Position numbers and translations under genes: made by a program. Shown here one piece after another: positions 45,090 to 52,900 of a stretch of DNA of 64,000 bases (the stretch's first letter is position 1; each line of letters starts with the position of its first letter). The stretch comes from Streptomyces pluripotens (lineage in GTDB: Bacteria; Actinomycetota; Actinomycetes; Streptomycetales; Streptomycetaceae), in the NCBI RefSeq assembly GCF_000802245.2, contig NZ_CP021080.1, positions 3,844,001 through 3,908,000 of the forward strand, read 5' to 3'. The notes below the pieces were generated by a model that ran no database searches, had not been told where the DNA came from, and saw only the letters and a program-made list of their open reading frames with translations.

Positions 45090-45344
45090 ATGCCCAAGGT
45101 CACGGTGCGCTACTGGGCCGCCGCCAAAGCCGCGGCCGGAGTCGCCGAGGAGCCGTACGACGCGGACACGCTCGCGGACACGCTGACCGCCGTGCGCGCA
45201 CGACACCCCGGTGAGCTCCCCCGCGTGCTGCAGCGATGCTCGTTCCTCATCGACGGCGACCCCGTCGGGACCCGCGCGCATGAGACGGTACGGCTGGCCG
45301 AGGGCGGCACGGTCGAAGTGCTCCCGCCGTTCGCAGGAGGGTGA
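45090..45344 (+). CDS. MoaD/ThiS-family sulfur carrier protein
   Basis: 84 residues from ATG 45090 (AGGAAC upstream). The beta-grasp fold VTVRYWAAAKAAAGVAEEPY and LVDG-like core end in the C-terminal Gly-Gly (PPFAGG). That is the residue pair thiocarboxylated by a MoeB-type activating enzyme. It would donate sulfur for molybdopterin, thiamine or another pathway. No moaE or thiG is nearby, so the pathway is open. It is in an apparent operon with the hydrolase and the Gln-rich membrane protein (3-nt gap). Confidence 0.9.
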   Translation: MPKVTVRYWAAAKAAAGVAEEPYDADTLADTLTAVRARHPGELPRVLQRCSFLIDGDPVGTRAHETVRLAEGGTVEVLPPFAGG

Positions 45345-45347
45345 GCG

Positions 45348-46709
45348 ATGAGCGACCAGCCGTATCAGGGCGGCCCGTATGAGGGCCACGAGGGCTACGA
45401 CCCGTACCAGCAACACCACCCGCAGCAGTACCCTCAGCAATATCACCACCAGCAGCACCCTCAGCAGCAACAGACGCAGGCGCAGGCGTGGCCCGGACAC
45501 GATGACTACGGTCGGCAGCCCGCCTACGACCCGCAGCTCACGCAGCAGTGGCAGGGGCAGACCTGGGAGACGCAGACGCACCCGTCGGTGCAGATGCAGG
45601 CGCCGGCCGCGGAGACGGCGTACCTGCCACCGGTGCGGGAACAACAGCCGCAGCAGCCCACCTCTCAGCAGCCCGAACAGTCGCAGCAGTTCACGCAGCC
45701 GTACGCGTCCCAACAGCCGCAGCAGCCCACCTCTCAGCAGCCCCACCAGCCCCACCAGCCCCAGCAGTTCACACAGCCGTATGCGCCCCAGCAGGCACAA
45801 CCGCAGCCCCAGCCGCATGTGTCGGCCCCACTGCCCCAGCCGGTCCCGGCCCCGGTATCTGGCCCTGGTACCTCCGGGCCGGAGCCAGTGCCGTCCGGGC
45901 CGGACTCCGGGCCGTCCTACGGCCCCGCCACACTCGCCGGCAACGCGCGGGTCACCGACGCCCAGCGGGCCCGCCTTGAGGGCCGTTCCCCCATCATCGA
46001 GCCCGGTATGCAGCCGGCGGCGCTCACCGCGCTGCTGGGCTTGCTGCTGGCCGCGACGGCGCCCGTCGGCTCCTACGCCCTCGTCGTTCCCCTAGTACTG
46101 CTCCAGGCGGTGACGGCCGCGGGCTGGTTCCGACTCAACGGCATGTGGCCGGCCAGGCAGGGCATCGCGCTGGCCTTCGCGGGCGCCCTGGCGGCCGACG
46201 CGGCACTTCTGGCCGTGGGCCGCGACCACGCCCCGGCCGCGATCCTCGGCACGCTCGGCATCTGGGTCCTGCTGTCCCTGGTCCTGCAACTGCGCTCGCA
46301 CGCCTCGCCGGACGAGCGGATGTACGGCCTGATGGCCACGGTCGCCTCGGCGGCTCTGGCGATCCTGGCCACCGGGTACCTGGGCGCCGATCCGCACGCG
46401 ACTTCGGTGGGCGCGGCTGCGGTGGCGGTGGCCGTCCTGGCACGGGCGCTGCCACTTCCGACACCGGCGTCGGTCGCGGTGGGCCTGCTGGCGGCGGCGG
46501 GCGCGGGAGTCGTCGTGGGCGGCATGACCGGGCTCGGCGCGAAGGGCGCCGTTCTGGGAGCCGGCGCAGGGGCCTGCGCACTCATCGGCCACCGGGTGGC
46601 CAGCTACGACTACCCGTCCCGCTTCGTCCACTTCACGGCGGGCGTCGCCCTGCCGCTGTCGGCGGCGGCGCCGGTGGTCTGGGTACTGGGACGCGCACTG
46701 ACCCACTGA
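45348..46709 (+). CDS. Polytopic membrane protein with Gln/Pro-rich N-terminal domain
   Basis: 453 residues. The first ~190 are Gln, Pro, His and Tyr rich (QQHHPQQYPQQYHHQQHPQQ and similar), encoded partly by duplicated DNA. The rest has roughly eight membrane segments (ALTALLGLLLAATAPVGSYA, AGALAADAALLAVGR and so on), Ala/Val/Leu-rich. I know it only as a conserved Streptomyces protein beside the MoaD-like gene (SCO4162-like from memory). The cytoplasmic Gln-rich part may be disordered and mediate contacts. No enzyme motif is seen. Confidence 0.8.
   Translation: MSDQPYQGGPYEGHEGYDPYQQHHPQQYPQQYHHQQHPQQQQTQAQAWPGHDDYGRQPAYDPQLTQQWQGQTWETQTHPSVQMQAPAAETAYLPPVREQQPQQPTSQQPEQSQQFTQPYASQQPQQPTSQQPHQPHQPQQFTQPYAPQQAQPQPQPHVSAPLPQPVPAPVSGPGTSGPEPVPSGPDSGPSYGPATLAGNARVTDAQRARLEGRSPIIEPGMQPAALTALLGLLLAATAPVGSYALVVPLVLLQAVTAAGWFRLNGMWPARQGIALAFAGALAADAALLAVGRDHAPAAILGTLGIWVLLSLVLQLRSHASPDERMYGLMATVASAALAILATGYLGADPHATSVGAAAVAVAVLARALPLPTPASVAVGLLAAAGAGVVVGGMTGLGAKGAVLGAGAGACALIGHRVASYDYPSRFVHFTAGVALPLSAAAPVVWVLGRALTH
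45642..45781 (+). repeat. Intragenic duplication in the Gln-rich membrane protein gene
   Basis: A 33-nt unit beginning CAACAGCCGCAGCAGCCC occurs at 45642-45674 and again, identical, at 45711-45743. It is followed in each case by CAGCAGTTCACRCAGCCGTA (45684-45703, 45762-45781). A segment of about 70-78 nt was duplicated in frame. Confidence 0.85.
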
Positions 46710-46752
46710 TTGGCTTCGGGAATCCCGGGGGATCCCGCCTAGCGGATCGCCC

Positions 46753-47361
46753 GTGCGCCGCGGGACGGGAGGACGGGACGCACGGGCGGGGCCGCTCGAT
46801 CGGGATGGTGGACGGGCCGGGACTCGCCCGCTGGGTCGTCCGGCCAGACGTGCTGTCCGTACCGTCCACGGTGAGGCCGAAGCGGGTCACACCGGGAGAC
46901 CCTCGCCCTCTCCACCACAGGTAGGCGTCGTCACCTCGTCCCAGAGGTGCCGGTGTCCCGACTGCCAGACGGAGGCGTGCCCGTTGCCCTTCCTGGAGTG
47001 GGAAGCGAGATACCCGTGGGAGTGGACGCAGCATGCGAAGGCGTGGGGTACGAAGCAGAGTCTTATCCGGGGTGTGGCCCTGGCTCACCAGGAGGAAGCG
47101 GTCAGGGCGAAGCTCACCGATCTGGTCGAGATCGTCGTCCTCCGCGCGTATCGCTGCAAGGACCGCGAGTACGCGCGAGGTGCCCGAGCTGTTGACAGCG
47201 CTGACCTGCGCGGCAGGCTCGATCGTGCAGTCGATTCGGACAGTCTGTGGGCCCGGTGCCAGGCAGGGCACGTGCGCTGGCTCCTTGACCGCCCTGACAT
47301 GCCGAACACGCCTCATGCCTGGCGGGCCTGGGCGGCGGGCGAGGCCGCGCGGTTGATGTGA
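46753..47361 (+). CDS. Hypothetical protein with Cys-rich N-terminal motif; start uncertain
   Basis: The convincing part starts near 46,927 and reads VVTSSQRCRCPDCQTEACPL. It continues with a Trp-rich region (FLEWEARYPWEWTQHAKAWG) and ends HAWRAWAAGEAARLM, about 145 residues. The Cys-x-Cys-x-x-Cys cluster suggests a zinc site. Where a start is expected, the codon is GTC (46927), and the next in-frame start is GTG 46753, whose first ~55 codons look non-coding. The start may have been lost, making it a pseudogene, or a rare start is used. It is the first gene of the accessory island. Confidence 0.5.
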   Translation: MRRGTGGRDARAGPLDRDGGRAGTRPLGRPARRAVRTVHGEAEAGHTGRPSPSPPQVGVVTSSQRCRCPDCQTEACPLPFLEWEARYPWEWTQHAKAWGTKQSLIRGVALAHQEEAVRAKLTDLVEIVVLRAYRCKDREYARGARAVDSADLRGRLDRAVDSDSLWARCQAGHVRWLLDRPDMPNTPHAWRAWAAGEAARLM

Positions 47362-47533
47362 CCTGGGGGCGATGCCGGGAAGGTCCCGTGAGCATGAAGT
47401 GCTCTACGCCCCGTGACCCGCCTGGAAGCCCGTGCCTGTCACGTTCCCAGGGCCCTGCCGAGCTGGCAAATGAATCAACAACAAACGCGCACTCGGCCCA
47501 ATTGCCCAGCCTGGCCGGCAGGTTGGAAATCAC

Positions 47534-47971
47534 TCACTGGGTCAGTAGGAGCGCGTACTGGGTGCTATTGCGGGAGGTGACCCTGACTGTGAAACCTTTC
47601 GGCTCGGCGGGCGATCCAAAGGTGATTTTCTGAATGCCCGTAGTTTCGCAGGGCTGTGAGAGCACCTTGTAGATTGCCTTGCCTGCACGGTCGTTGATAT
47701 CCATGGACAGGTCCCCGGCTCCAGCACAGGAAACCTCGGCGGTGACAGTCCCCGCGGGAACGGCACGGGTGCGGTGGACACCGTTTCCCTGGCCTGTGAC
47801 CTTCAAGAGTACGTCTCCCGGAATGTCGGAGGGGAACGGGGGCAAAGTGGGCGACTCGTGCTTCGCGGTCGCAGAGTGGCTCGGGGCTGCCTCTGGGCTT
47901 CCGTGGTCGGTACACGCTGCCGCCGTGACCATGAGCAGCAGGACGGCGGTTGCGCGGTGAGCGTGCTTCAC
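47534..47971 (-). CDS. Small secreted lipoprotein (145 aa)
   Basis: GTG 47971 is preceded by AGGGA at eight nt. The signal sequence VKHAHRATAVLLLMVTAAAC ends in a lipobox with Cys20. The mature part is Ser/Pro-rich at first and then a beta-rich domain (VPAGTVTAEVSCAGAGDLSM, GIQKITFGSPAEPKGFTVRV) ending in YALLLTQ. It resembles small actinobacterial lipoproteins with no known function. Upstream, CTCGCA repeats (minus strand) would code an Ala-Leu run if translation began earlier. It is in the accessory island. Confidence 0.7.
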   Translation of the reverse strand: MKHAHRATAVLLLMVTAAACTDHGSPEAAPSHSATAKHESPTLPPFPSDIPGDVLLKVTGQGNGVHRTRAVPAGTVTAEVSCAGAGDLSMDINDRAGKAIYKVLSQPCETTGIQKITFGSPAEPKGFTVRVTSRNSTQYALLLTQ

Positions 47972-48175
47972 GAGTGGATCCCTAGGTGCGAGTGCGAGTG
48001 CGAGTGCAAATACGCATAAGACGTGCCACGTTCCGACAGGGTCCCCGAAGCCAACGCTCCTTGCAGGACCCTGCCGGATCACCTGTTGGGCAAGGCTGGG
48101 GCGGGTTCAATCATCCGGCCTGGCGCAGCTGTGCCCGTTGACCGGTTTCAGTCGGCGCCGCAGTTTTGAGACAGA

Positions 48176-48718
48176 TTAGGACTTCGAAATCCAGAAATTC
48201 CATCCCCGCCCCCGATTGATTCGACTGTCAGCGTACTTGATGTCGTACTTCTTGCAGCCGTCGTTCATGCGGTAGGTCTTCAGATAGAGGTGATCCTGCC
48301 ACACTCCGTACCGTGCGTTGCCGTAGCGCTTGGCCGGGATCTTGTAGGTCACCGTGTGGCCGGTAGTGACCCTGCTGGACCAAGTGTGGCTATAGCCCAT
48401 CTCGCCCGAGACTTCGACCGCGAGCCAGTTGCCACTGACACCGAGACTGGCGGAGACGGTGCTGCTGACCGTGCCGGTCCACCTGTTCGTGAACGAGGAC
48501 GTCGCCGTGCCGGTTCCGCCGTTCCAGTCTCTATAGGTAGTTCCGACCCCCTTGAATGGCTTGCCATAGTTGTGGAGGACCTCAAGGAAGGGGCCGTTCG
48601 CGCCACGGCAGGCGCCGTGCGGATGCACCTGGGCCTGCGCGGTGGTGGCTCCGCCTGCTATCAGGGCAGCGGTGGCCCCGCAAACGGAAATGACTCGTTT
48701 GAACTTCAAGGGAATCAC
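48176..48718 (-). CDS. Secreted beta-rich protein, aerolysin/ETX-MTX2-like features
   Basis: 180 residues from GTG 48718 (AAAGGAAC upstream). The signal peptide is about 1-29 (ATAALIAGGATTAQAQ). The centre (~70-130) alternates Ser/Thr with hydrophobic residues: SSFTNRWTGTVSSTVSASLG, VEVSGEMGYSHTWSSRVTTG, then TVTYKIPAKRYG. This pattern is typical of the amphipathic hairpin region of aerolysin-like beta-pore proteins. Two Cys (HPHGACRG, NDGCKKY) could form a disulfide. Function is inference only. Codon use is less GC-extreme than in neighbours, suggesting acquisition. Confidence 0.65.
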   Translation of the reverse strand: MIPLKFKRVISVCGATAALIAGGATTAQAQVHPHGACRGANGPFLEVLHNYGKPFKGVGTTYRDWNGGTGTATSSFTNRWTGTVSSTVSASLGVSGNWLAVEVSGEMGYSHTWSSRVTTGHTVTYKIPAKRYGNARYGVWQDHLYLKTYRMNDGCKKYDIKYADSRINRGRGWNFWISKS

Positions 48719-49490
48719 GTTTGGGTTCCTTTCGGTGGCGGCGAAGGAAGGGTTTCTGGCTGAATTGCCCCCCGCGTGATCACGAGAATAGTCACCCAGG
48801 TTCCATCAAGGTCGAGATGCTGAAATTATTGGGGGAGGCATTGCTTCCATCCTCAGTAGAACCTCAGGCGCCGCACGTCATTGGTGTCCCGCCGGGGGTG
48901 ACCGGAATTCCCTTTCCTCGGCTTCTCGCCAAGGTGATGAGCTACTGTTCGCCGAACCGGAATAGCGCTTCGTCATGGCTGTGACGTGCGCCACGCGGCC
49001 ACGTACTGAACTTGATTGGGTGATGTCGGATTCGTTCGCCTGATGGCGGCCGGTTCACTCCGGTAGGCCTTGGACTCTGAGGTGCGCGCGGGGCGGCGGG
49101 TTGCTCGACGCCGGGAGGGCCGCGGGGGAGCGGGTCTGGCTGCAGGTCTTGGAAGGCATCGAAGGTGCCGGCGGGAACGGGGGAGGCCCTCCCCGGCCCG
49201 AAGCCTTGCGGTCAGGCCAACTACTCATCTGGCGCGGGAGGTTGGAAATCCTTTGTGAAGTAAACCCGCGTGTTGGTCAGAGGCGCGCCCTTGGGTTTCC
49301 TGGCGCGGTGCCCATCCGGCAAGAAAGCCAGGAAGTCGGTGGGTCGATCAGCGCAGCTTCGACACCGTCACGCGGTTCGAAGATGACAGCCCGCGGCCGT
49401 GGGGCGAGTTCAGCGTGGTCGGCCTGTTACCGGTTTTCCATCTCCAGTACCCACTTGCCAAGTCCGCACAGTTCGAGCCACTTTCAGTAG
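48719..49490. other. Island spacer with no supportable gene
   Basis: About 770 bases without a frame that has both a credible start and coding bias. Short frames in several phases look like decayed sequence. It should contain the promoter of the secreted protein gene. Base composition is somewhat more AT-rich than the flanking core genes. Confidence 0.5.
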
Positions 49491-49682
49491 GCACCGCCGC
49501 CTCCCCTAGTTGCCCGAGAGACTAAACGGATCGCCTTTCTCCGCCGGTATCTCTCCGAAGGCAGTATCGCTGACGACTGTGCCGACGAACACGCCGGAGA
49601 CACCGCCCGCGCGCTCCCCAGCATTCCGAACCGCATGACGGACATCGCCGCCGCGGTCCTCACCCTGGAGAGGCAACGCTGA
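49491..49682 (+). pseudogene. Gene remnant, C-terminal fragment
   Basis: After an in-frame TAG, the frame reads VARETKRIAFLRRYLSEGSI, then ADDCADEHAGDTARALPSIP, MTDIAAAVLTLERQR and stop at 49680-49682. Helical, Ala/Arg/Asp-rich and protein-like, it has no start codon or ribosome site. It looks like the tail of a Streptomyces regulatory-type protein whose 5' part is gone. Family not recognised with certainty. Confidence 0.4.
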
Positions 49683-49688
49683 AAAGGC

Positions 49689-49757
49689 TCACTGACCGCC
49701 GTCCGAGTTGCCGTAGGTGCTCTTGCGCCAGGCGGCGCTCAAGATGTCGTCCGATAC
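49689..49757 (-). pseudogene. DUF397 remnant
   Basis: The minus strand reads SDDILSAAWRKSTYGNSDGG then Gln and a TGA stop. W-R-K-S-T-Y-x-N-S-D-G-G is the DUF397 opening, which normally continues with Cys and about 45 more residues. The first codon is GTA, not a start, and homology stops at 49689, seven nt from the plus-strand remnant. Both ends are therefore broken. Confidence 0.55.
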
Positions 49758-49761
49758 CTCT

Positions 49762-49802
49762 ATAGGGGTGCCGGAGGGAGACCGGATAGGGGTGCCGGAG
49801 GG
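49762..49802. repeat. 17-bp direct repeat
   Basis: ATAGGGGTGCCGGAGGG occurs at 49762-49778 and 49786-49802, 24 bp apart, upstream of the DUF397 remnant. It may be a duplicated promoter or start region. Confidence 0.7.
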
Positions 49803-49903
49803 GGGCCGGGCGGACGTTTGCCGGCGGTGAACGGCCGAAGGGCCGCACCCCCACTGGCGTCCAACCCAGGGGATGCGGCCCTCCAGGCCGTCACCGAGTT
49901 CGC

Positions 49904-50194
49904 TCAGACCGCGATGGCCACCTCGGCAAGGCCGCCCTTTTGCGCCACCACCGTACGGTCGGCGGTCGCACCGCCCGGGACGAGCGCGCGCACGGTCCAC
50001 GTGCCCTCGGCCGCGTAGAAGCGGAACTGTCCGGTGGCGGAGGTGGGCACCTCCGCGGTGAACTCGCCGGTCGAGTCGAGCAGACGGACGTAACCCGTCA
50101 CCGGCTCGCCGTCGCGGGTCACTTGACCCTGGATGGTGGTCTCACCGGGCTTGATCGTCGAGGCGTCGGGGCCGCCGGCCTTCGCACCGCACAT
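49904..50194 (-). CDS. DUF1416 protein, partner of the sulfurtransferase
   Basis: 96 residues from ATG 50194, six nt after AAGGAG. It begins MCGAKAGGPDASTIKPGETT with a Cys at position 2 and has a transthyretin-like beta-sandwich: IQGQVTRDGEPVTGYVRLLD, FRFYAAEGTWTVRALVPGG. DUF1416 genes follow cysA-type rhodaneses throughout actinobacteria, as here (32-nt gap). The conserved N-terminal Cys may take part in sulfur transfer; this is inferred from the pairing. The activity is not known to me. Confidence 0.9.
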   Translation of the reverse strand: MCGAKAGGPDASTIKPGETTIQGQVTRDGEPVTGYVRLLDSTGEFTAEVPTSATGQFRFYAAEGTWTVRALVPGGATADRTVVAQKGGLAEVAIAV

Positions 50195-50226
50195 GTTGAA
50201 CTCCTTGAGGGGTAAAGGTCGTTGGA

Positions 50227-51072
50227 CTACTTGTTGGCGCCGAGCTCGATCGGCACGCCGACCAGGGAGCCGTACTCGGTCCAGGAGCCGTCGTAGTTCT
50301 TGACGTTCTCCACGCCGAGCAGCTCGTGCAGCACGAACCAGGTCAGGGCCGAGCGCTCGCCGATGCGGCAGTAGGCGATCGTGTCCTTGGCGAGGTCGAC
50401 GCTCTCGTCGGCGTAGAGCTTCTGCAGGTCCTCGTCCGACTTGAAGGTGCCGTCGTCGTTGGCGTTCTTCGACCACGGGATGTTGCGTGCGGACGGCACG
50501 TGGCCGGGACGCTGCGACTGCTCCTGCGGCAGATGGGCCGGGGCGAGTAGCTTGCCGGAGAACTCGTCGGGGGAGCGGACGTCGACCAGGTTGTGGCTGC
50601 CGATCGCGGCCACGACGTCGTCGCGGAACGCGCGGATCGAGGTGTCCTGCGGCTTCGCCTTGTAGTCCGTCGCCGGGCGCACGGGGATCTCTTCGCCCGA
50701 GACCAGCTCGCGGGCGTCCAGCTCCCACTTCTTGCGGCCGCCGTCGAGGAGCTTGACGTTCTGGTGGCCGTACAGCTTGAAGTACCAGTAGGCGTAGGAC
50801 GCGAACCAGTTGTTGTTGCCGCCGTAGAGGATCACCGTGTGGTCGTTGGCGATGCCCTTCTCCGACAGCAGCTTCTCGAAGCCTGCCTGGTCGATGAAGT
50901 CGCGGCGGACCGGGTCCTGGAGGTCCTTGGTCCAGTCGATGCGGATCGCGTTCTTGATGTGGTTCTTCTCGTAGGCGGACGTGTCTTCGTCCACCTCGAC
51001 GATGGCGATGTCGGTGTCGTCCAGGTGCTCCTGGAGCCAATCGGCGTCGACCAGGACGTCGCTGCGGCTCAT
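50227..51072 (-). CDS. Thiosulfate sulfurtransferase (two-domain rhodanese)
   Basis: 281 residues from ATG 51072. It has tandem rhodanese domains. The N-terminal one has lost the Cys (LYGGNNNWFASYAYW); the C-terminal one has Cys235 in the active loop YCRIGERSA. The CRIGERS loop is that of actinobacterial SseA/CysA-type thiosulfate sulfurtransferases. It moves sulfane sulfur to cyanide or other acceptors in the cytoplasm. It is co-transcribed with DUF1416 and preceded by a Cys-rich leader peptide, suggesting control by cysteine supply. Confidence 0.93.
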   Translation of the reverse strand: MSRSDVLVDADWLQEHLDDTDIAIVEVDEDTSAYEKNHIKNAIRIDWTKDLQDPVRRDFIDQAGFEKLLSEKGIANDHTVILYGGNNNWFASYAYWYFKLYGHQNVKLLDGGRKKWELDARELVSGEEIPVRPATDYKAKPQDTSIRAFRDDVVAAIGSHNLVDVRSPDEFSGKLLAPAHLPQEQSQRPGHVPSARNIPWSKNANDDGTFKSDEDLQKLYADESVDLAKDTIAYCRIGERSALTWFVLHELLGVENVKNYDGSWTEYGSLVGVPIELGANK

Positions 51073-51200
51073 GCTCTTTCTCCTCCGGGGCAGTTGCGGC
51101 GGGGCGTGCGAATAGCGGGGTGCGCGCTCGATGGGATGGGCGACGCACGGGTGCCCTTCCAGCAGGGCAGGCGTGAAATGCGGAAGTCGGGGACTTTCGC

Positions 51201-51308
51201 TCAGAAGGGGCGACAGAGCATGGCGGCAACGCGGCACAGGTCTACTGCCCGCCGCTTCGTGAGATCCGCCTGTCCCCGCGGCTGGAGGACGCTCGTCGAG
51301 TACCGCAT
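51201..51308 (-). CDS. Cys-containing leader peptide (35 aa), putative attenuator
   Basis: ATG 51308 to TGA 51201 codes MRYSTSVLQPRGQADLTKRR followed by AVDLCRVAAMLCRPF. The R-x-VDL-x-R-x-x-A-x-x-C core is that of the actinobacterial leader peptides found before sulfur and cysteine genes. The rest is ahead of the rhodanese start by 129 nt. That spacer holds a small stem (TGCCCT at 51152-51157 with AGGGCA at 51164-51169). Ribosome stalling at the Cys codons could change folding or access downstream. Confidence 0.65.
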   Translation of the reverse strand: MRYSTSVLQPRGQADLTKRRAVDLCRVAAMLCRPF

Positions 51309-51507
51309 GACGCCGATCGTAGGGACGTCCGGGGGGCCATGTCACCGGCGTGTCAAATGGCGAGACGATATGGTCCGGATCTTGGGAAATCGCGAGCGCC
51401 CCGACGGTCGGCGCGCGGCCTCCGGCGCTCGTGTGGGGCGCTGTATCTACGCTACGGACATGGTCGTCTCGCCAATCGGACGCTTCCCGTCGGTCGGGCG
51501 CCTCGCG

Positions 51508-52245
51508 CTACCCCGCCAGCCGGACGTCCGAGCCCTTCACGCTGATCCGCACCCCGTCCTTCGCGGCCTCCACCTTGTCCAGCGTGATTCCGCCGGGCAG
51601 TCGGTCGATGGCCTGCTGGAAGTCGGTGATCTCGCGGACGCGGTTCTCGGCGACCGCGGCGGCCCCCAGGCTGGGCAGGGAGTCAGCGTGCACCTGGACC
51701 TTGTCGTTCTCGACGGTCACCGTGCTCAGTACGGGCAGGGTCTGGTCGATCCCGAGGGACGGAACCTTGGCCTCCACAGCCACCTTGATCTTGCCGTTGC
51801 CGCCGTAGGAGAGGCCGACGACCTCGGCGGTGACACCGGGGGCGACCGCGGTCGGCTGGGACTTGGCCGTCTTGAGCAGCTCGGCGTACGAGATCATCGC
51901 GGTGCCGGAGGCGGTGTCCGCGATGGCTGAGCTGTAGTCGCCGGAGAACGTGACGCCCTTCATGTCGGCCTTGAGGTCGTCGATCCGGATGGTCTTGCCC
52001 GCGGTGCCGGTGGCCGCCTCGTAGTCCTTGATGCCTACCTCGACGTCGTCCAGGGAGCCGCCCGCGACCTGGGTGAGGAACGGGAACCCCTTGATGTGCA
52101 CGTCCGGGGTCGAGGCCAGGTTCTCCGTCGCCTTCAACTTGTCCGCGGCTTCGCCTTCGGCGAAGTGCACGGCGACCCGGTCGACGATCGCGAAGAGTCC
52201 ACCCAGGACCACGACGAGGATCAGGAGTATTCGTAGGGCGCGCAT
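51508..52245 (-). CDS. DUF2993 (LmeA-like) envelope protein
   Basis: 245 residues. The N-terminal signal-anchor is LRILLILVVVLGGLFAIVDR. The TULIP-like lipid-binding DUF2993 domain follows, with HIKGFPFLTQVAGGSLDDVE and an alternating strand pattern up to GITLDKVEAAKDGVRISVKG. LmeA of mycobacteria (DUF2993) binds phosphoinositides and helps lipomannan elongation, so a cell-envelope lipid role is plausible. It stands alone and is divergent from a DUF3099 gene. Confidence 0.87.
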   Translation of the reverse strand: MRALRILLILVVVLGGLFAIVDRVAVHFAEGEAADKLKATENLASTPDVHIKGFPFLTQVAGGSLDDVEVGIKDYEAATGTAGKTIRIDDLKADMKGVTFSGDYSSAIADTASGTAMISYAELLKTAKSQPTAVAPGVTAEVVGLSYGGNGKIKVAVEAKVPSLGIDQTLPVLSTVTVENDKVQVHADSLPSLGAAAVAENRVREITDFQQAIDRLPGGITLDKVEAAKDGVRISVKGSDVRLAG

Positions 52246-52433
52246 GTGGTGGTTCCCCCGGGTTGGTGAAGGTGGTCGGTGGTGCTTGGAGGCGCTGGGT
52301 GTGTTCGGCGGTCGTGGCGGTCGTGGCCGTGTTCGGCGCTGGACACAGCTACGTCACGGTAACCTCCCGGGGCTTGACCGCACGGGGATTGTGGATCGGT
52401 TGTGACAGGGTCCGCCGGTTCTACCCTGAGAAC

Positions 52434-52697
52434 ATGTACGCACGACGGCGGCACGTGTACTTCGCCATGATGGGGACCTGTATCGGTCTATTCATCCTGG
52501 CTTGGGGAGTTGTGCGCATCTGGTCCGTTCCGGCGGCCGTCGGCCTGTGCCTCGTGGCCATGGTCATCCCGCCGGTGGCGGCGGTGATCGCCAACCGGCG
52601 GGGGCCGGAGGATCGCTGGTGGGACGATCCGTCCGGGGACCCGAAGTCCGACGAATGGTGGGATGAGCTGGACGGCAAGAAGCGTCCCCGTTCCTAG
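52434..52697 (+). CDS. DUF3099 small membrane protein
   Basis: 87 residues from ATG 52434. It has two membrane helices (about 8-25 and 30-49, VYFAMMGTCIGLFILAWGVV and AAVGLCLVAMVIPPVAAVIA), then an acidic, Trp-rich tail (PEDRWWDDPSGDPKSDEWWD). This is the DUF3099 pattern of actinobacteria, with no assigned function. A longer in-frame reading exists upstream but has no better start. It is followed by the convergent CqsA-like gene. Confidence 0.82.
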   Translation: MYARRRHVYFAMMGTCIGLFILAWGVVRIWSVPAAVGLCLVAMVIPPVAAVIANRRGPEDRWWDDPSGDPKSDEWWDELDGKKRPRS

Positions 52698-52900
52698 GGC
52701 GTGCCGACCTTGGAGTGCCGGACCTGTGCATGTCTGCCCCGGGACATGGTGGGCATCGGTGAGGCGGCGAATCTGGCCTGCGCTGGTGCGGGAACGCCGC
52801 GGACGGTCGGGGGTGTTTCTCAGGCATCGCTTCGCGACGGCTCCCAGTCGTCCCGGAGGCCGTCCCCGGGACCGTCCGCGACTCTCCTGGAGTGCTCGGC

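Noticed and set aside
48719-49490. Search for a transposase or integrase remnant at the island
   Set aside because: No DDE, tyrosine- or serine-recombinase motif and no terminal inverted repeat could be read.
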